Assembly (NCBI GenBank): GCA_031216915.1
Contig: CM062289.1
Location: forward strand, 61,883,741-61,947,740
Direction: 5' to 3'
From: Pictodentalium vernedei
Lineage: Eukaryota; Mollusca; Scaphopoda; Dentaliida; Dentaliidae
Length of the DNA stretch: 64,000 bases
Part shown: one piece after another, positions 33,200 through 44,195 of the stretch
Position numbering within the stretch: position 1 is the stretch's first letter
Layout: every line of letters starts with the position of its first letter
Position numbers and translations under genes: made by a program
Notes under the pieces: generated by a model
Database searches by the model: none
Told to the model about the DNA's origin: nothing
Seen by the model: the letters and a program-made list of their open reading frames with translations, nothing else

Positions 33200-34860
33200 A
33201 GGAGGGTGACTATAGCATTTCACAAATTGAGAAAGTTAAATTAAGAAGACTTATGAGACGAGAGACCTCTGCAGTTCACAAAGTGAGAAAGTTAATGCAA
33301 CTCTTCCCGTTCTGAGGAATCCAACAACTGCAACTCGAACTTCGATAAACTTCTCGTCCGTCTTCTGGAGGAGGACGATGGGGCCGCTGAAATTCACACA
33401 CAGGATGATGTTGGAGTTGCACAAACAGAGTATCAATTAAAGGAGACTCGAAAAGAGTCTGTAGAACTGCAACAAAAGCGAGAAGGGATCACTGCCCTGG
33501 AGGCAGGAGGCAAAGTAAACAATGTCTGGGACGAGTGTTTTCAGCGTCCAGACTGACCTCATGGATGACGAAGAGATTCTGGGGCTTTGGACAAGATGCG
33601 AAGCGTGATTTGGCGCTGCAATGACGAATACTCTGGACACCGCTGTCTTACAGTTTTATGCGCCAGTAACCTGTAGATTACTGCACAATTGTTGGGCATG
33701 CGTTGATAACTGCGACGTATGATCAGTATCACAAGTGCGGCATGTACCTAGCTCCGCTAGCTGCAGCCGTTGCCAATTTGTACATATTTGTCCCTTGGCT
33801 ATACCAGATAATGTCAGAGAATGCGGCGAAAAAGATGGAGAAATTCAGATCGGAGACACAGAGGGTGACTGCATCGCCTGAAAATCTCAAACTAGAAAAT
33901 AGCCTAAAAAATAAATCTGAACAACATGAGCGTGTAAGAAGCCAAAACGAGTGAAAGAAGCCACCAGAATATGACTCCACACATCTTCAGCGGCCTATTA
34001 GTTACATTGCACATATGCCTGGTGACCCAACGGACGCCACCTCAAGGTCAGACTCGATACGTAATAACGTCTCCAGTGTTGCCGGTTCCCGAATCTGACA
34101 CACATATGCACAGTGTGTTGTAAACATCTAGGGTCTAATGCTAAGTTAAAGGTTAAATCTGACCCGTTCTTCATGCAATAATCGTAACACCAATGTCTTC
34201 CCCAAGCACATACAGAAAGATGCTAGCGAATACGGTCGTGGTATCTGACTTGGCCATAGGCTAAGTTCACCTGCGAAACTTGATTGGACCGCGAGGGAGA
34301 GGCGTGGGTTTGGCTGTTCTCGACGTTGGACTTGCAATGGCGTCGAAAGGTATGGTGACAAAGCAAGGTATCGTACCAGCCGATATATTGAAGTAATTGA
34401 TTACACTCTAAATTATTACAGTTGTAATGGCTTCTCTTGTGATTCTGGTTGGGGGCGCACTGGTGAACGCACTTGTCGTCAGTGGATCAAACTACCTCTT
34501 CTCAACGTTAAAAAGCTCATGTATCCAAAAGTTCTTAGAAAAGCTACAAGCTGTCCACGCCCAATGGGATCGAAAAAGAACAGACTGGACCAACGAAGAA
34601 CGTCGGCGTCAAGGCCACGCTGTACACACCTTTAACAATGTTGACGAGGAATTGTGCGAATAAGCTCAGATTGTTAGCTTCGGTGGTTCCACCCTACACC
34701 CCCCTCGGCTCTGAGCCTCGACTTTCAGATTGTTACATGCCATCAGATTCGCAGAAGGACCGCGAATTAGCCTTAGCGTTCTTGGAACGGGCGCAACCGC
34801 ACGTGTTGCCTATAAACTCACCAATTAGCCATTGGTGACACAGAACGATAGACATACAGG
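33200..34860 (+). mobile_element. Coding-like pieces, perhaps from the same Polinton-like fossil
   Basis: Plus-strand segments at 33280-33540, 33703-33954, about 34195-34390 and 34427-34663 have coding-like composition. The last is a 78-residue frame with a hydrophobic N-terminus of about 25 residues and then a lysine-, arginine- and glutamate-rich helical part. I do not recognise them securely. Position after the ATPase fossil and the style of the small proteins suggest minor virion-type genes (inference). The region as a whole is broken. Confidence 0.35.
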
Positions 34861-34904
34861 AACTAGAACTTAAATACACCTTTTGTATAATATATATTAT
34901 AGAT

Positions 34905-35300
34905 TATTACAGGTTTACAAGGGAAGCTGTATCTTACGATGATGGAGGCAGTTTAGTCAAAATCAATAGCCTCATTGACGCAGTTGCGTATATGGTGGAC
35001 TCTTCATTCTATGTTGAGGATTTTTTAATCTGCTTTAGCAGCAAAAACATGTATGTCGTGAGCGCAAGCTTTAGCTGTGGTTAAATAGAATTCAAAAATG
35101 GACCACAGAAAATAGTTGTCTAAGACGAACACAAATTGTGTACATGTTTGTAATCTTCGGAAACATCACACCGATCGGGAGTTGAAAATAGATGGGAGTA
35201 CCATTAAAGTTGATAAGGAAGGAAGATTCCAAGGTTTGCCTTTTTGACAGCAAACTTAATTTCACTTCTCATACAGCACAACGGCTGGCACATAGAACAC
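34905..35300 (+). mobile_element. LINE reverse transcriptase fragment
   Basis: The reverse transcriptase catalytic box appears as YVEDFLICFSSKNM, where active copies have YVDDF or YADDF. Downstream comes SKTNTNCVHVCNLRKHH, then ELKIDGSTIKV and a frame change at about 35244 into DSKLNFTSH. This is the palm and thumb region of jockey/CR1-like LINEs. The YVDD to YVED change removes a metal-binding aspartate. The same family is at 43160-43388 on the other strand. Confidence 0.8.
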
Positions 35301-35655
35301 ATAGGTACTCAGGGGATGATATTTACTCTTATTTTATTTTTCTCAAGCTGTTTCATTTAATTATTCGACTATTTAATTTATAATGGCAAAATATGATCGA
35401 ATTGTCAGAAATCTGATAATATTTGTGACCATTTGCAGGTCTTTTGGTTCGATTTTCATATTGCGGAGATGGAAGCGAAAGGCTTTTATTTAAACCATAT
35501 ACCCCCGATGTTTCGCGTGCTCATATACCATGAATGTTGCACGTTGTCATGTACCCCAGGTGTTGGGTGCAACCTTTGCAGTGGCTATTTGTTCGAGGGA
35601 TTCTGACCAATCAAAAGACAGAATTTGTCGGGATATTGGGAGAAACATATATACC
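35282..35655 (+). mobile_element. Dispersed repeat E, copy 2
   Basis: Plus-strand copy of the 21515-21911 repeat. Only half of its terminal family S hairpin remains (GCACATAGAACACAT). It abuts the LINE fragment. Confidence 0.75.
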
Positions 35656-35659
35656 ACCA

Positions 35660-36230
35660 TCACAAATACTTTGACACCATTACCAGTATAACAGAATTTT
35701 TAGGGTATGAATATTATTTTGTACCATGATTACCTGTTTTACTATACATGAAAAGCCCGTGACATAAATCTTAGCTTTACACACCAACCCTGATGAACAC
35801 GCCAGCAATGGGATTTCAATAGTAAAAATTTACACCTACAGTAGAACTACATCCCCGTTGACCTTTGGTGACGTCGACCTGAATGCAAGCTTCTCTAAAT
35901 TTATCGCACGTCGCCTCGCGAAGATAAAATGGAAGTGGGAATTATTTATTACGTTTTTAAATGGGTTTATCTCATAAATGCCAAAAATTGACAAACATGC
36001 ATTGTCTCATGTTAATGAAGCATGCATAACTCGAAATAGTATGTTATTATGTTATTACAATGAAAAAGGCTCAGTTTTTTTGTTTTCATTTCGTTTCGGC
36101 GATAAAATTGACAGCGGAAATACCACCCACCGCCCACCGATGCTCGTGTACACAAAAACAGATTCGCTGGTATGTACGTCTGCTGTTCAGTAAAATCGAG
36201 AGAAAATAAATCTGACAGTCAAGGAACAAA
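35660..36230. other. No recognised feature
   Basis: AT-rich, with a few short frames and no supported gene or repeat. Confidence 0.45.
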
Positions 36231-36239
36231 TTAAATATA

Positions 36240-36365
36240 CCAAACTAGCTTGGTGTTCCAAATGTTCACCTCTCGTGAAGAAGTGGAGTTAACCGCGCGC
36301 CGAAGGCTCGCGGTTAACACCACTTCACCACTCGTGGTGAACATTTTGGTACACCAAGCTACTAT
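36240..36365. repeat. Foldback of about 125 bp
   Basis: The arms contain AGCTTGGTGTTCCAAATGTT and AAGTGGAGTTAACCGCG with complements. The apex is GCCGAAGGC. Confidence 0.8.
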
Positions 36366-36642
36366 GGGTATATTCTATATGTGAAATTTGCTGTCAAGGG
36401 TATCGGTCTAAGGAATGACACACGTGTAAATTTGGCGGAGTTTGTTATGCCCCACCAAAATGTATTCCTGAACACACCGTCACCTGTTATAGTTGTATTA
36501 GACAGTTCGTAAGTTCATCGTGCTATCAAATGCCCATCACTACAAAAGGGGAAAACATAAAAACACAACAACGGGGAAAAAACTTTAAAATATTAATTTA
36601 TCCCATGAAATTAAACACATTTGTCGGGGATTTAAAAATGTA

Positions 36643-38173
36643 TACTAGCGGGAAGGAGTAAATATTTCAAATGTGTCATAGTTGATTATTTCATTGTTTG
36701 GATTTTGATGTTATTTATTTATTACTGATTAAATTTTGAGGAGTTTTGTTTTTTAACACAGATGGCGTTTGTATGGATAACGTTCAAACATCGGTACCCT
36801 ACGCCATTTCCTTATCAATACTGGGTGTGCCCACCATGGGCTTTAGTCTCTGCACTAACTCTCCTTTCCATTGACCCCAGCACGTTGTTCATGGTTCTTT
36901 GTGGGATGTTATTCCACTCCCGAAGAAGGGTCTACGTGAGCTGAGCGACGTTGTATGGCACGTCGACGTGCTTCATGGCCATCCAATACAGGCCGTCCCA
37001 CAAATGTTTCACCGGGGACACATCTGGACTGTAAGGTGGCCAATCGAGAACTGGGACATTGTTTTGGTTGAGGAAGTCACGACAAACCCTATCAATGAGC
37101 TGCCTTGCATTATCCTGCTGCAACGTAAAGTTACACGCATGTATATGTGGAAGGACGTGAGGCATGAGAACCTGATCCCGATATCCTACAGCGTTAAGAT
37201 TGCCCTGGATGACCTCGACAGAGTTTTCAGACCATGAGAACCCCCACACCCAATCATAACATACCCTTATTTAGATGTCCTTATTTAGATGCAACAATTT
37301 ACATGCCTGCATATTATCTACACCAGGTGGGGACGAATTCATGAAATGGTATCACCAGAAACTCACAAGCAAGATTAGATTTGACTTTTCCTTAACGCAC
37401 GCGTCAGAATGTTGCTCACCTCGACGTCGATAACAACAATGTCGCCCATCTGACCTGTAAATCGTGAAGCGTCAGTGAATAAAACGCGTCTCCAGTGGAC
37501 CGAGTGAAACCGATTTGGTTCATGTGCCCGCAACCACAGCAATCGACGCTGACGTTGCCAGTTGTGGAGTGAGCTGGGACCAACAACGCAGGGACGACCA
37601 GGCCTTAAATTGAACTTCCTCAACCAATTCCCAACTGTTCTTGGATACACTCGGCGGCCATGAGTCTCTACAACCTGCCTCGCCGTCCCCGTCGCTGTCT
37701 GAAATCGGTAACGGAGGAGTGAGAGATGTACGCCTCTATCTCGACGTGGCGACGAAACGCGCGGACGTTTGTTCCTGGGACAGTGAGCTAATCTTCCTTT
37801 GGCTATGAGACGCCCAACTAATTGAGCTATCACTGCCTCGTGGACCCCAGATTGCTGGGCGACGAGACGTTGCGATTGGCGCTCCTTAATTAGAGTAATT
37901 GCCCTATTCCCAGCAACTTCGGACATTTGCGGCATTTTGTTTTTCAATCGAGCAGAAATAATATGTTGTGCAATCGATGTGTACTGTTCAAAACTTCGAT
38001 TTGGTATGGTTTTCATACCCATAGCACGTGGGAGTGCCCGGATGCACGCGTTGTATTGACTCTATAGACAGTACATCGAGGTAGTTGTGTGTTAAAGTTT
38101 ACTTCATTTGGCCTACCGATATAAAAATTATATTACCAAAACTGAACTTGGATTTCTTTTTTCCGTCAGTGTA
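36643..38173 (-). mobile_element. Tc1-like DNA transposon, inactive, with internal insert
   Basis: The minus strand encodes a Tc1/mariner transposase in two parts. The N-terminal part (about 37385-37935) has the bipartite helix-turn-helix region with SQRLVAQQSGVHEAVI and a GRPR-like KRPRVSS linker, and ends at the first catalytic aspartate in VLFTDASRF. The C-terminal part (36932-37249) has the second aspartate in LQQDNARQ and, 34 residues on, VKHLWD, where the catalytic glutamate is replaced by lysine. About 125 bp of foreign sequence (37252-37385) replaces the region between them. The right end CAGTGTA with TA at 38174-38175 and a weaker match TACTAGCGGGAAGG after TA at 36641 are the likely terminal repeats. 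It cannot be active. Confidence 0.8.
37252..37385. repeat. Repeat shared with 38806-38925
   Basis: About 115 bp containing TTTACATGCCTGC, CACCAGGTGGGGACGAATTC and TTAGATTTGACTTT matches 38806-38925 in the same orientation with few differences. Here it interrupts the Tc1 transposase. Confidence 0.8.
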
Positions 38174-38174
38174 T

Positions 38175-38704
38175 ATGTGTAAGTATTTTTTATATTCTGA
38201 ACATAAGTGTATCATTCAAAAATACACTTCACATAAGAATGACACAATGTCAAAAAAGTCGATTCGTATTTTTTTTTCGAAACCACTCAAGACGCAGGAG
38301 TTCACATTCCAAATTTCTGTTTTACTCATCGGGCTTGCTCAGATTGTATCAGTAAACACATAGACAAATAATGCATTTCGAGTGATCACTTGGGACAAAG
38401 AGAAACAATATTTAAAACGGATTCTACTTTGAGAGATTTTTGTGAATGATTTTCAGTTAAGAACACAAAGTGACTGCATCTATTGCTAATAATTTAATAG
38501 CGTTTGATGGACAGTTTGTTGCAAGGCGTCTTGTTAAAAATGATACCAAATGTCAGAGGTAAATACGAATGGAAACAAATTTCTTCTACTTGAAGCTTAT
38601 GATGTGACACTGGTCGATACTTTAAGGTTTCTTTCACTGAGATTGGCACAATTCCTCAAAGCATTTCATTTGTATGAATTAGCCAAAGGTTATTTCTCTC
38701 ATTT
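38175..38704. other. No recognised feature
   Basis: AT-rich spacer between the Tc1 element and the hairpin at 38705. Confidence 0.45.
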
Positions 38705-38772
38705 CGTCGCCTGAATGCTAGAATGTTCTATGTCCCCTAAGGGACATAGAACATTCTAGCACTCAGGCGACG
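38705..38772. repeat. Compact hairpin, family S variant
   Basis: The arms CGTCGCCTGAATGCTAGAAT and near-complement have a CCCCTAAGGG apex. The nearest relative is at 52335-52401. Confidence 0.9.
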
Positions 38773-38805
38773 GATTTTGACAAATACACAAGCTTATCAA
38801 AATTA

Positions 38806-38925
38806 TATTGGTCCTTATTTAGATATAACGATTTACATGCCTGCTGCTTATCTCCACCAGGTGGGGACGAATTCATGAAATGGTATCATCAGAAAGTCAC
38901 AAGCAAAATTAGATTTGACTTTCCA
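38806..38925. repeat. Second copy of the 115-bp repeat
   Basis: It lies directly before the DNA polymerase B fossil and has the same words as 37252-37385. Whether it belongs to that fossil is not clear. Confidence 0.75.
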
Positions 38926-40215
38926 AAATAAATGGAAATGCACTGTCAAGGAGATGTAGATAGTTTACGAATGGGGTGTTGAGAATTTAGACAGATATTT
39001 TTAGATAGTGATAGAATAGTCCCCTTCAGAGAAGCAATTACTTTAGCTGATACCTGTAATAAAGCTTGGAGAAAAAATGTCAATACCAGAACATACACCT
39101 GCCGTCATTTCAGACATAGGTTATCCAGCTACTGTCAAATACTCCAAAATGCCATCAGAATGTTACAGTTCCTTGCACAAGAAGAACACATACATCTACA
39201 GCATGCCCTAAATAGTGGATAGATCAAAATAGGAGATTATGGTGTAGATGGGCTTCACAAAGACACAAACACCATTTTTGAATTTGTTGGTTGTATGTGG
39301 CATGGATGTTTAAAAACCTATCCAGAGAGATATGCAAACAAAAAACAGTCAGTTTAAAATGTTACAAAACTCTATACAATTAGACACAGGAACATATACA
39401 ACATTACAAGTCACTTGGATATACCGTGAGTGGGATATGGAGAAATGAATATTATAAGTTATCTCCGCCAACATGTATGGTATATGGAGATTTAATACCT
39501 GGTTGTCGGTTTTTAAACACTGGGCGGCAGTCGAGGTGTTTAAATGAAACATCCATGTATTAAATCTCCATTCCCCATACAGTCGGAGATACCGTTTTGT
39601 CACGTTTGAAACACAATATAAATATAGTGGAAACAAATTTGTGGACGCGTTTCTCACGCTCCGTAATCAGTTTGACCATACTCGTGAATGCTGGACCTTT
39701 CATTTAAACTATATACTCCCGATGTTTCGCGAGCCCTTACACCCTGGATGTTGCACGCCATCGTATACCTTGGATGATGGTTGCGCCCTTTGTCATGGCC
39801 CTTTGTCCTAGGGATTCTGACCAATCAGAAGGCAAAATTTATCGGGATATAGGGACAAGACTCTTTATTCTAGACAGACTCTGGACTAAAAACAACACTC
39901 AATTCATTTTTCTTCCAAACATGGATCTAATTAATTCTCGGGAAACATTATTAGGGGAAGAACAAATGTCATTATATTATATCATCAACTAGATAGAAGC
40001 ACATACACTGAAATAAAGTACATGGCTATTTGTTCACTTTATCAATATGTTAACAAACACATAAAATAATCATTTAGTCATCCACAAATACTCACAAAAG
40101 AGAACATAGACACGCATAACGTAAGACAGTTTGAGGCCTCATTGAATGTAAAGTTTTATCATCACAAAATCTTAACATGCCAGTTTTACCAATTCACTGT
40201 GACACAAACTGGTTA
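38925..40215 (+). mobile_element. Polinton-like DNA polymerase B fossil
   Basis: Two stretches, about 38925-39360 and 39890-40215, resemble protein-primed family B DNA polymerases of Polinton/Maverick elements. The first includes the characteristic WHGC box preceded by a VDGL-type turn. A foldback F copy (39455-39600) and a piece of repeat E (about 39660-39875) lie between them as insertions. The fossil is broken many times and looks old. It has the same strand as the capsid and ATPase fossils. Confidence 0.65.
39455..39600. mobile_element. Foldback family F, copy 2
   Basis: Matches 25130-25275 through CAACATGTATGGTATATGGA, with more arm mismatches. Confidence 0.75.
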
Positions 40216-40223
40216 AGTATTAA

Positions 40224-40449
40224 CTTTTCACCTAATAAGAAAGGCAAACGGCACTTGCAAACAAAATTATTGAATAACTATTTTTTTTCAGTTTTCGAAT
40301 GAAAAACATAGCTTATTCACTGAAACGAGCCCATTGCGCAGGTTCCAAAGAGGGGTCTAAAGCTATGTTTTTGAGACAAAAAATAAAAATATAATGGTCA
40401 TTTTTGAGAACAGCGCTTGTCGTTTTTTGCCATTATGTTGGGTAAAGGG
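40224..40449. mobile_element. TTAA foldback MITE, family P (old copy)
   Basis: TTAA lies at 40220-40223 and 40450-40453. The right end GTTGGGTAAAGGG is intact while the left end and arms are drifted. Confidence 0.75.
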
Positions 40450-40476
40450 TTAAGGGAAAGTGTGTGATGTGTTTAA

Positions 40477-40727
40477 CCCTTTATCTAACATGAAAAGCAG
40501 ACGACATTTGCAAAATTGCAAACAAAATTCTTGAATAACTAAATGTTTTCATTTTTTGTCTCAAAAACATAGGTTATGACCCCTCGTTGGAACGAGCTCG
40601 ACGAGCTCGTTCCAACGAGGGGTCATAACCTATGTTTTTGAGACAAAAAATGAAGATATTTTGAAAATTAATTGGCGATTTTTGAGAGTAGCGCTGGCCG
40701 GTTTTGGCCGTTACGTTAGGTAAAGGG
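40477..40727. mobile_element. TTAA foldback MITE, family P
   Basis: TTAA lies at 40473-40476 and 40728-40731, only 19 bp after the previous family member. The central palindrome is perfect. Confidence 0.9.
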
Positions 40728-40939
40728 TTAAATTTGGGATGGATAACATGAATATTCTGAAAAAACATTAACGCCGAAATGCACCGATTGGTGCAAAGAT
40801 TGCCTTCACTAATTACTGGAAAATGTCAAGATTTCTAGTCTCCACTTCTTTCCCAAATAAAGTATGATCCTTGTCGTATCATTTAGGATTCTTTTCTGAG
40901 ATTATTTATTTATTTATTGGTGCTTAGCGCCAAATCAAC

Positions 40940-41285
40940 ATATATCCACAAATGGGATTCCTAAAAAAGGGGTGCCGAAATTGGGGTGCCTTCTGGAGAA
41001 TCCCTTTTTTCTGAAATAAGGATAAGAGTCGTAGTAAATTAGACCTCATTGAGGAATTTTTAATACGACTCTTATCCTCATTTCAGAAAAAAGGGATTCT
41101 CCAGAAGGCACCCCAATTTTCCATAATTTTCCATAACCCTTTTTTCTGAAATGAGGATAAGAGTCGTATTAAAAATCCCTCAATGAGGTCTAATTTACTA
41201 CGACTCTTATCCTCCTTTGACAAAAAAGGGATTCCACAAATGGGATTCCTAAAAAAGGGGTGCCGAAATTGGGGTGCCTGGGAAT
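40940..41285. repeat. Nested double palindrome
   Basis: Two long hairpins share a GATAAGAGTCGTA(G/T)TAAA block. The first folds 40977-41117 around an AGACCTCATTGAGGAATTTT region. The second (about 41130-41230) repeats the same arms with the apex in the opposite direction. Both are bounded by GGGGTGCCGAAATTGGGGTG sequence at 40971 and 41257, so the whole block is inverted and direct at once. Confidence 0.8.
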
Positions 41286-41399
41286 ATGGCCATTGGATAT
41301 AGGCTTTTATTATACACAAGGGAGATAACTCTGCATACAGATTATGGGAAATCAATGGTTAGTTATAATTTATATAAATGAACTAGATAAATGAAACAA

Positions 41400-41920
41400 C
41401 AAGAGTACTTGGAATAGGGTCAGAACTATTGCTATTACGTACCATCTTACCAGTAACAGGATGATACAAAGCATTTGGTAGGTTAATATTACCACTCAAT
41501 AATATGAAGCACCTGGTGGATCAGTAGTACCAAGGGCCAGCAAGAGACCTACAGGGATATGTACAGCCTTTGCTATACTACCGTTCTAAACTACCAAACA
41601 TTACCCCCACCCCCACAAAATCACTAGGTCTACCATAACGTACTACATATACCAGCCATATAATAAAACAAAGCAATCGGTTGGTTAATAGTACCAAGCA
41701 CTAACAGGGGCCTATAGGTGTATATACCGCCCATACTATAGTACCGTTCTAAACTACCAGGCAGTACCCCTACCCACAATACCCCTATGCCTAGCATTGC
41801 ATACTACCTATACCAGTCATAAGATAACATGAAACATTAGGTGGATTAATAGTACTAAGGGCCAGCAAGAGACCTACAGGGCTATGTACAGCCTATATAG
41901 TATCCTCAGATAAGTATCCT
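41400..41920. repeat. Degenerate tandem repeat of about 170 bp, 3 copies
   Basis: GCCAGCAAGAGACCTACAGG, ACTACCGTTCTAAACTACCA and TATACCAG(C/T)CATA recur in order. Confidence 0.7.
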
Positions 41921-42181
41921 ATAAAAGGTATCCTCGACAACATGGCGCCACTAGGTCACGTGACATGACGTCACTTCCGAGGTCCTGCACCGGGGTCCTG
42001 CAACCTGTACCTGTAGGGGAACATACACTACTACTCACATCGAACACATTGGAACTCAGAGGACTAAAGAGTAATACAGGTTCCCCTCGCAAGTTTGGTT
42101 GGCGACAAAATGTGTTCCTTTTGGTGATAATTATCGAATGAATTGTTGAGTGTCCTTCTAATAATTGTTTTATAGACGCAA

Positions 42182-42360
42182 AGGCGTGTAATAAACACAG
42201 AACGACACGCTTGTGTGAATGGGTTAATCGATATGGCACTTGCGCCATCGCGGAAAGATTAAACGAGAGGCCACAGGCCACAGGCCTTTCGATTTATCCT
42301 TCCGCGATGACGCAAGTGCTATATCGATTAACCCATTCACACACGCGTGTCGTTCTGTGT
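42182..42360. repeat. Foldback family G, copy 1
   Basis: The arms of about 75 bp (ACACAGAACGACACGC, GTGTGAATGGGTTAATCGAT, CGCCATCGCGGAA) surround a GAGGCCACAGGCC apex. Copy 2 is at 42655-42832. Confidence 0.85.
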
Positions 42361-42362
42361 AT

Positions 42363-42500
42363 ATAGCAGTATTATGAACTGCATCAAGTGGCTTTAGGTA
42401 CGACCTTCTCGCAGAACTGCAAACCACACAAATAGCAGTATTATGAACTGCATCAAGTGGCTTTAGGTACGACCTTCTCGCAGAACTGCAAACCACACAA
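42363..42500. repeat. Perfect 69-bp tandem duplication
   Basis: Two identical units start ATAGCAGTATTATGAACTGC at 42363 and 42432. No differences are seen, so it is recent. Confidence 0.95.
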
Positions 42501-42654
42501 CTGTAAACTAAGTTTGATCTATCAAGTGAAGTGATCCATATAGATGGAGTAGTGAGTTTTGGTCAGCACCAAATACCTTCAGGAACCTAGTTGCCTTTTT
42601 ACATCTCACTCTTAGGTGTTAGATATGAGAAGTGAAATTCAGGTATTGTTAAAC

Positions 42655-42832
42655 AGTAAATACACAGAACGACACATGCCTGTGTGAATGGGTTAATCGA
42701 TATGGCACGAGTGCCAGCGCGGAAGGATAGAACGAGAAGCCACAGGCCTCGTGTTTTATCCTTCCGCGATGGCACAAGTGCCATATCAATTAACCCATTC
42801 ACACATGCGTGTCATTCTGTGTTTATTACACG
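42655..42832. repeat. Foldback family G, copy 2
   Basis: Same arms as 42182-42360 with scattered changes, including the GTGTGAATGGGTTAATCGAT block. Confidence 0.85.
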
Positions 42833-42950
42833 CCTTCATATCTGTAAACAAATACTAGAAGGACACTCAGCAATTCATTTGACAACTATGAACAAAAAGA
42901 ACACGTTTTACAGCTATCCAAATTTGCGAGTAGAACCCGTGTTACTATTT

Positions 42951-43018
42951 TGTCCCCTGAGTTCCAATGTGTTCTATGTGCCTACTGGCACATAGAACAC
43001 ATTCGAACTCAGGGGACG
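42951..43018. repeat. Compact hairpin, family S
   Basis: GTCCCCTGAGTTCCAATGTG and near-complement, with an apex GCCTACTGGC. Confidence 0.9.
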
Positions 43019-43159
43019 ATTTTCAGATATCGCTAGCGATTCACATTGTAATTGCGTTGCCCGATTTGTAGAAAATTCCAGTGAAATGTTGCTTCTATTT
43101 AAAAATAGTCTGTCAACGATTTCCGTTCCGTACATATGTGCGGAACAGATTTTAATTTT

Positions 43160-43388
43160 CCGCACGGTTTAGTGTTGCTGTAGATGGAGGTTTCATAGAA
43201 CAGGTGTGTAATAAACCCAATAATTTCATTTCATTAGCCACTTTAATGGTACTGCCATTTACTTTCAATTCCGGATCAAGGTTGTGCTTCTGGAGCTTGC
43301 AGAAATGAACACAATTTGTTTTTGTCTTCGAAATCCCGTTTCTGCTGCAAAAATTATTGTGGGGGATCTCATCGCATAAACACCCCAA
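43160..43388 (-). mobile_element. LINE reverse transcriptase fragment
   Basis: On the minus strand the sequence reads NGISKTKTNCVHFCKLQKHN, then LDPELKVNGSTIKVANEMKL, then LG, the thumb-side region of jockey/CR1-like LINEs. It is the same family as 34905-35300 but better preserved here, with no stop in the block. It is too short to carry catalytic motifs. Confidence 0.8.
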
Positions 43389-43399
43389 AGTGACGCCCC

Positions 43400-43846
43400 G
43401 ATTAAATAAAGTATAAATGGTTGTAGTCTATAGTGAGTATACAAGACTCTATCAACTCAGGGCTCACGTCCAGCTATCATCGGGATGAGTATGCTTTTAA
43501 TGTACGAGTTAATTGAAACATAACATTTCTAGTTTACTGCTTCGACAATTTTTACGTGTATTTCAAAGACACGGTTGGCCCCACACACCTGAATCATATG
43601 ATAAAACGGAAATATAGAAAATTGCACTGCGTTGTCAGCACCATACCACTCTTTATTTCATGAGGTTTATTCGTTTTGTGTTGACTCGCCGTTTTCAAGC
43701 TTCACCCACAACAGACAAAGAATGAAGATAGGACATTCTGATGTTAATTTCTTTTGAAGATCATATTTTGAAATAAGGCATTTAAAACACTTAAAATAAA
43801 AAGCCGGAAAAAACAACACTTAAACGTCAACCCTCTTTTTTCACAG
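43400..43846. other. Upstream region or first intron of the plus-strand transporter
   Basis: No core promoter motif can be argued. A pyrimidine tract ending CTCTTTTTTCACAG at 43846 is a plausible acceptor, so a 5' UTR exon may lie further upstream. Confidence 0.4.
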
Positions 43847-43913
43847 AAGTTTTGTTACATGGCGTATGTTCAGGGATAGTTTAACGTATCCGATTCAGAA
43901 ATAATAATTCGAA

Positions 43914-44195
43914 ATGACTTTTACTTTTGAATACATTATTGACGAAATTGGTGGCATGGGTAGATTCCAGATCATGGTTATTTTAATAGTTACTGGCTCA
44001 AAGTTCGCAATGGCTTGGGGTATGCTCCTGATGACATATGGTGGAAAGATTCCGGATTGGTGGTGTATCAATGAGTTGGAAGACACCATTCATCCATTCA
44101 GCATGGACAATGATTCATACAAAGTGTGTCGTATAAATGGTACCAGTTGTCCACAAATCCAATACGCTGGTAATATTAAAACAGTTATCGAGGAG
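43914..44195 (+). CDS. SLC22-type organic ion transporter, first coding exon
   Basis: The exon encodes the N-terminal 94 residues of an SLC22-type major facilitator carrier. It starts at MTFTFEYIIDEIGGMGRFQI, the family's cytosolic FxxIxxxIGxxGRFQ opening. Residues 18-40 form membrane helix 1, then comes the large extracellular loop with Cys51, Cys72 and Cys79 and an N-glycosylation sequon at Asn75 (NGTS). It ends KTVIEE at a perfect GAG|GTAAGT donor in phase 0, where the next exon should begin with the W.LVC motif. The start codon is in a fair context (TTCGAAATGA) and a likely acceptor lies 67 bp upstream. The later exons were not found in the window, so the gene is either very extended by repeats or incomplete. 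Its substrate cannot be told. It is open and looks functional as an exon. Confidence 0.88.

Noticed and set aside
42224-42496. Protein with a repeated VCSSARRSYLKPL segment
   Set aside because: It comes from the perfect 69-bp tandem duplication read through, next to a foldback.
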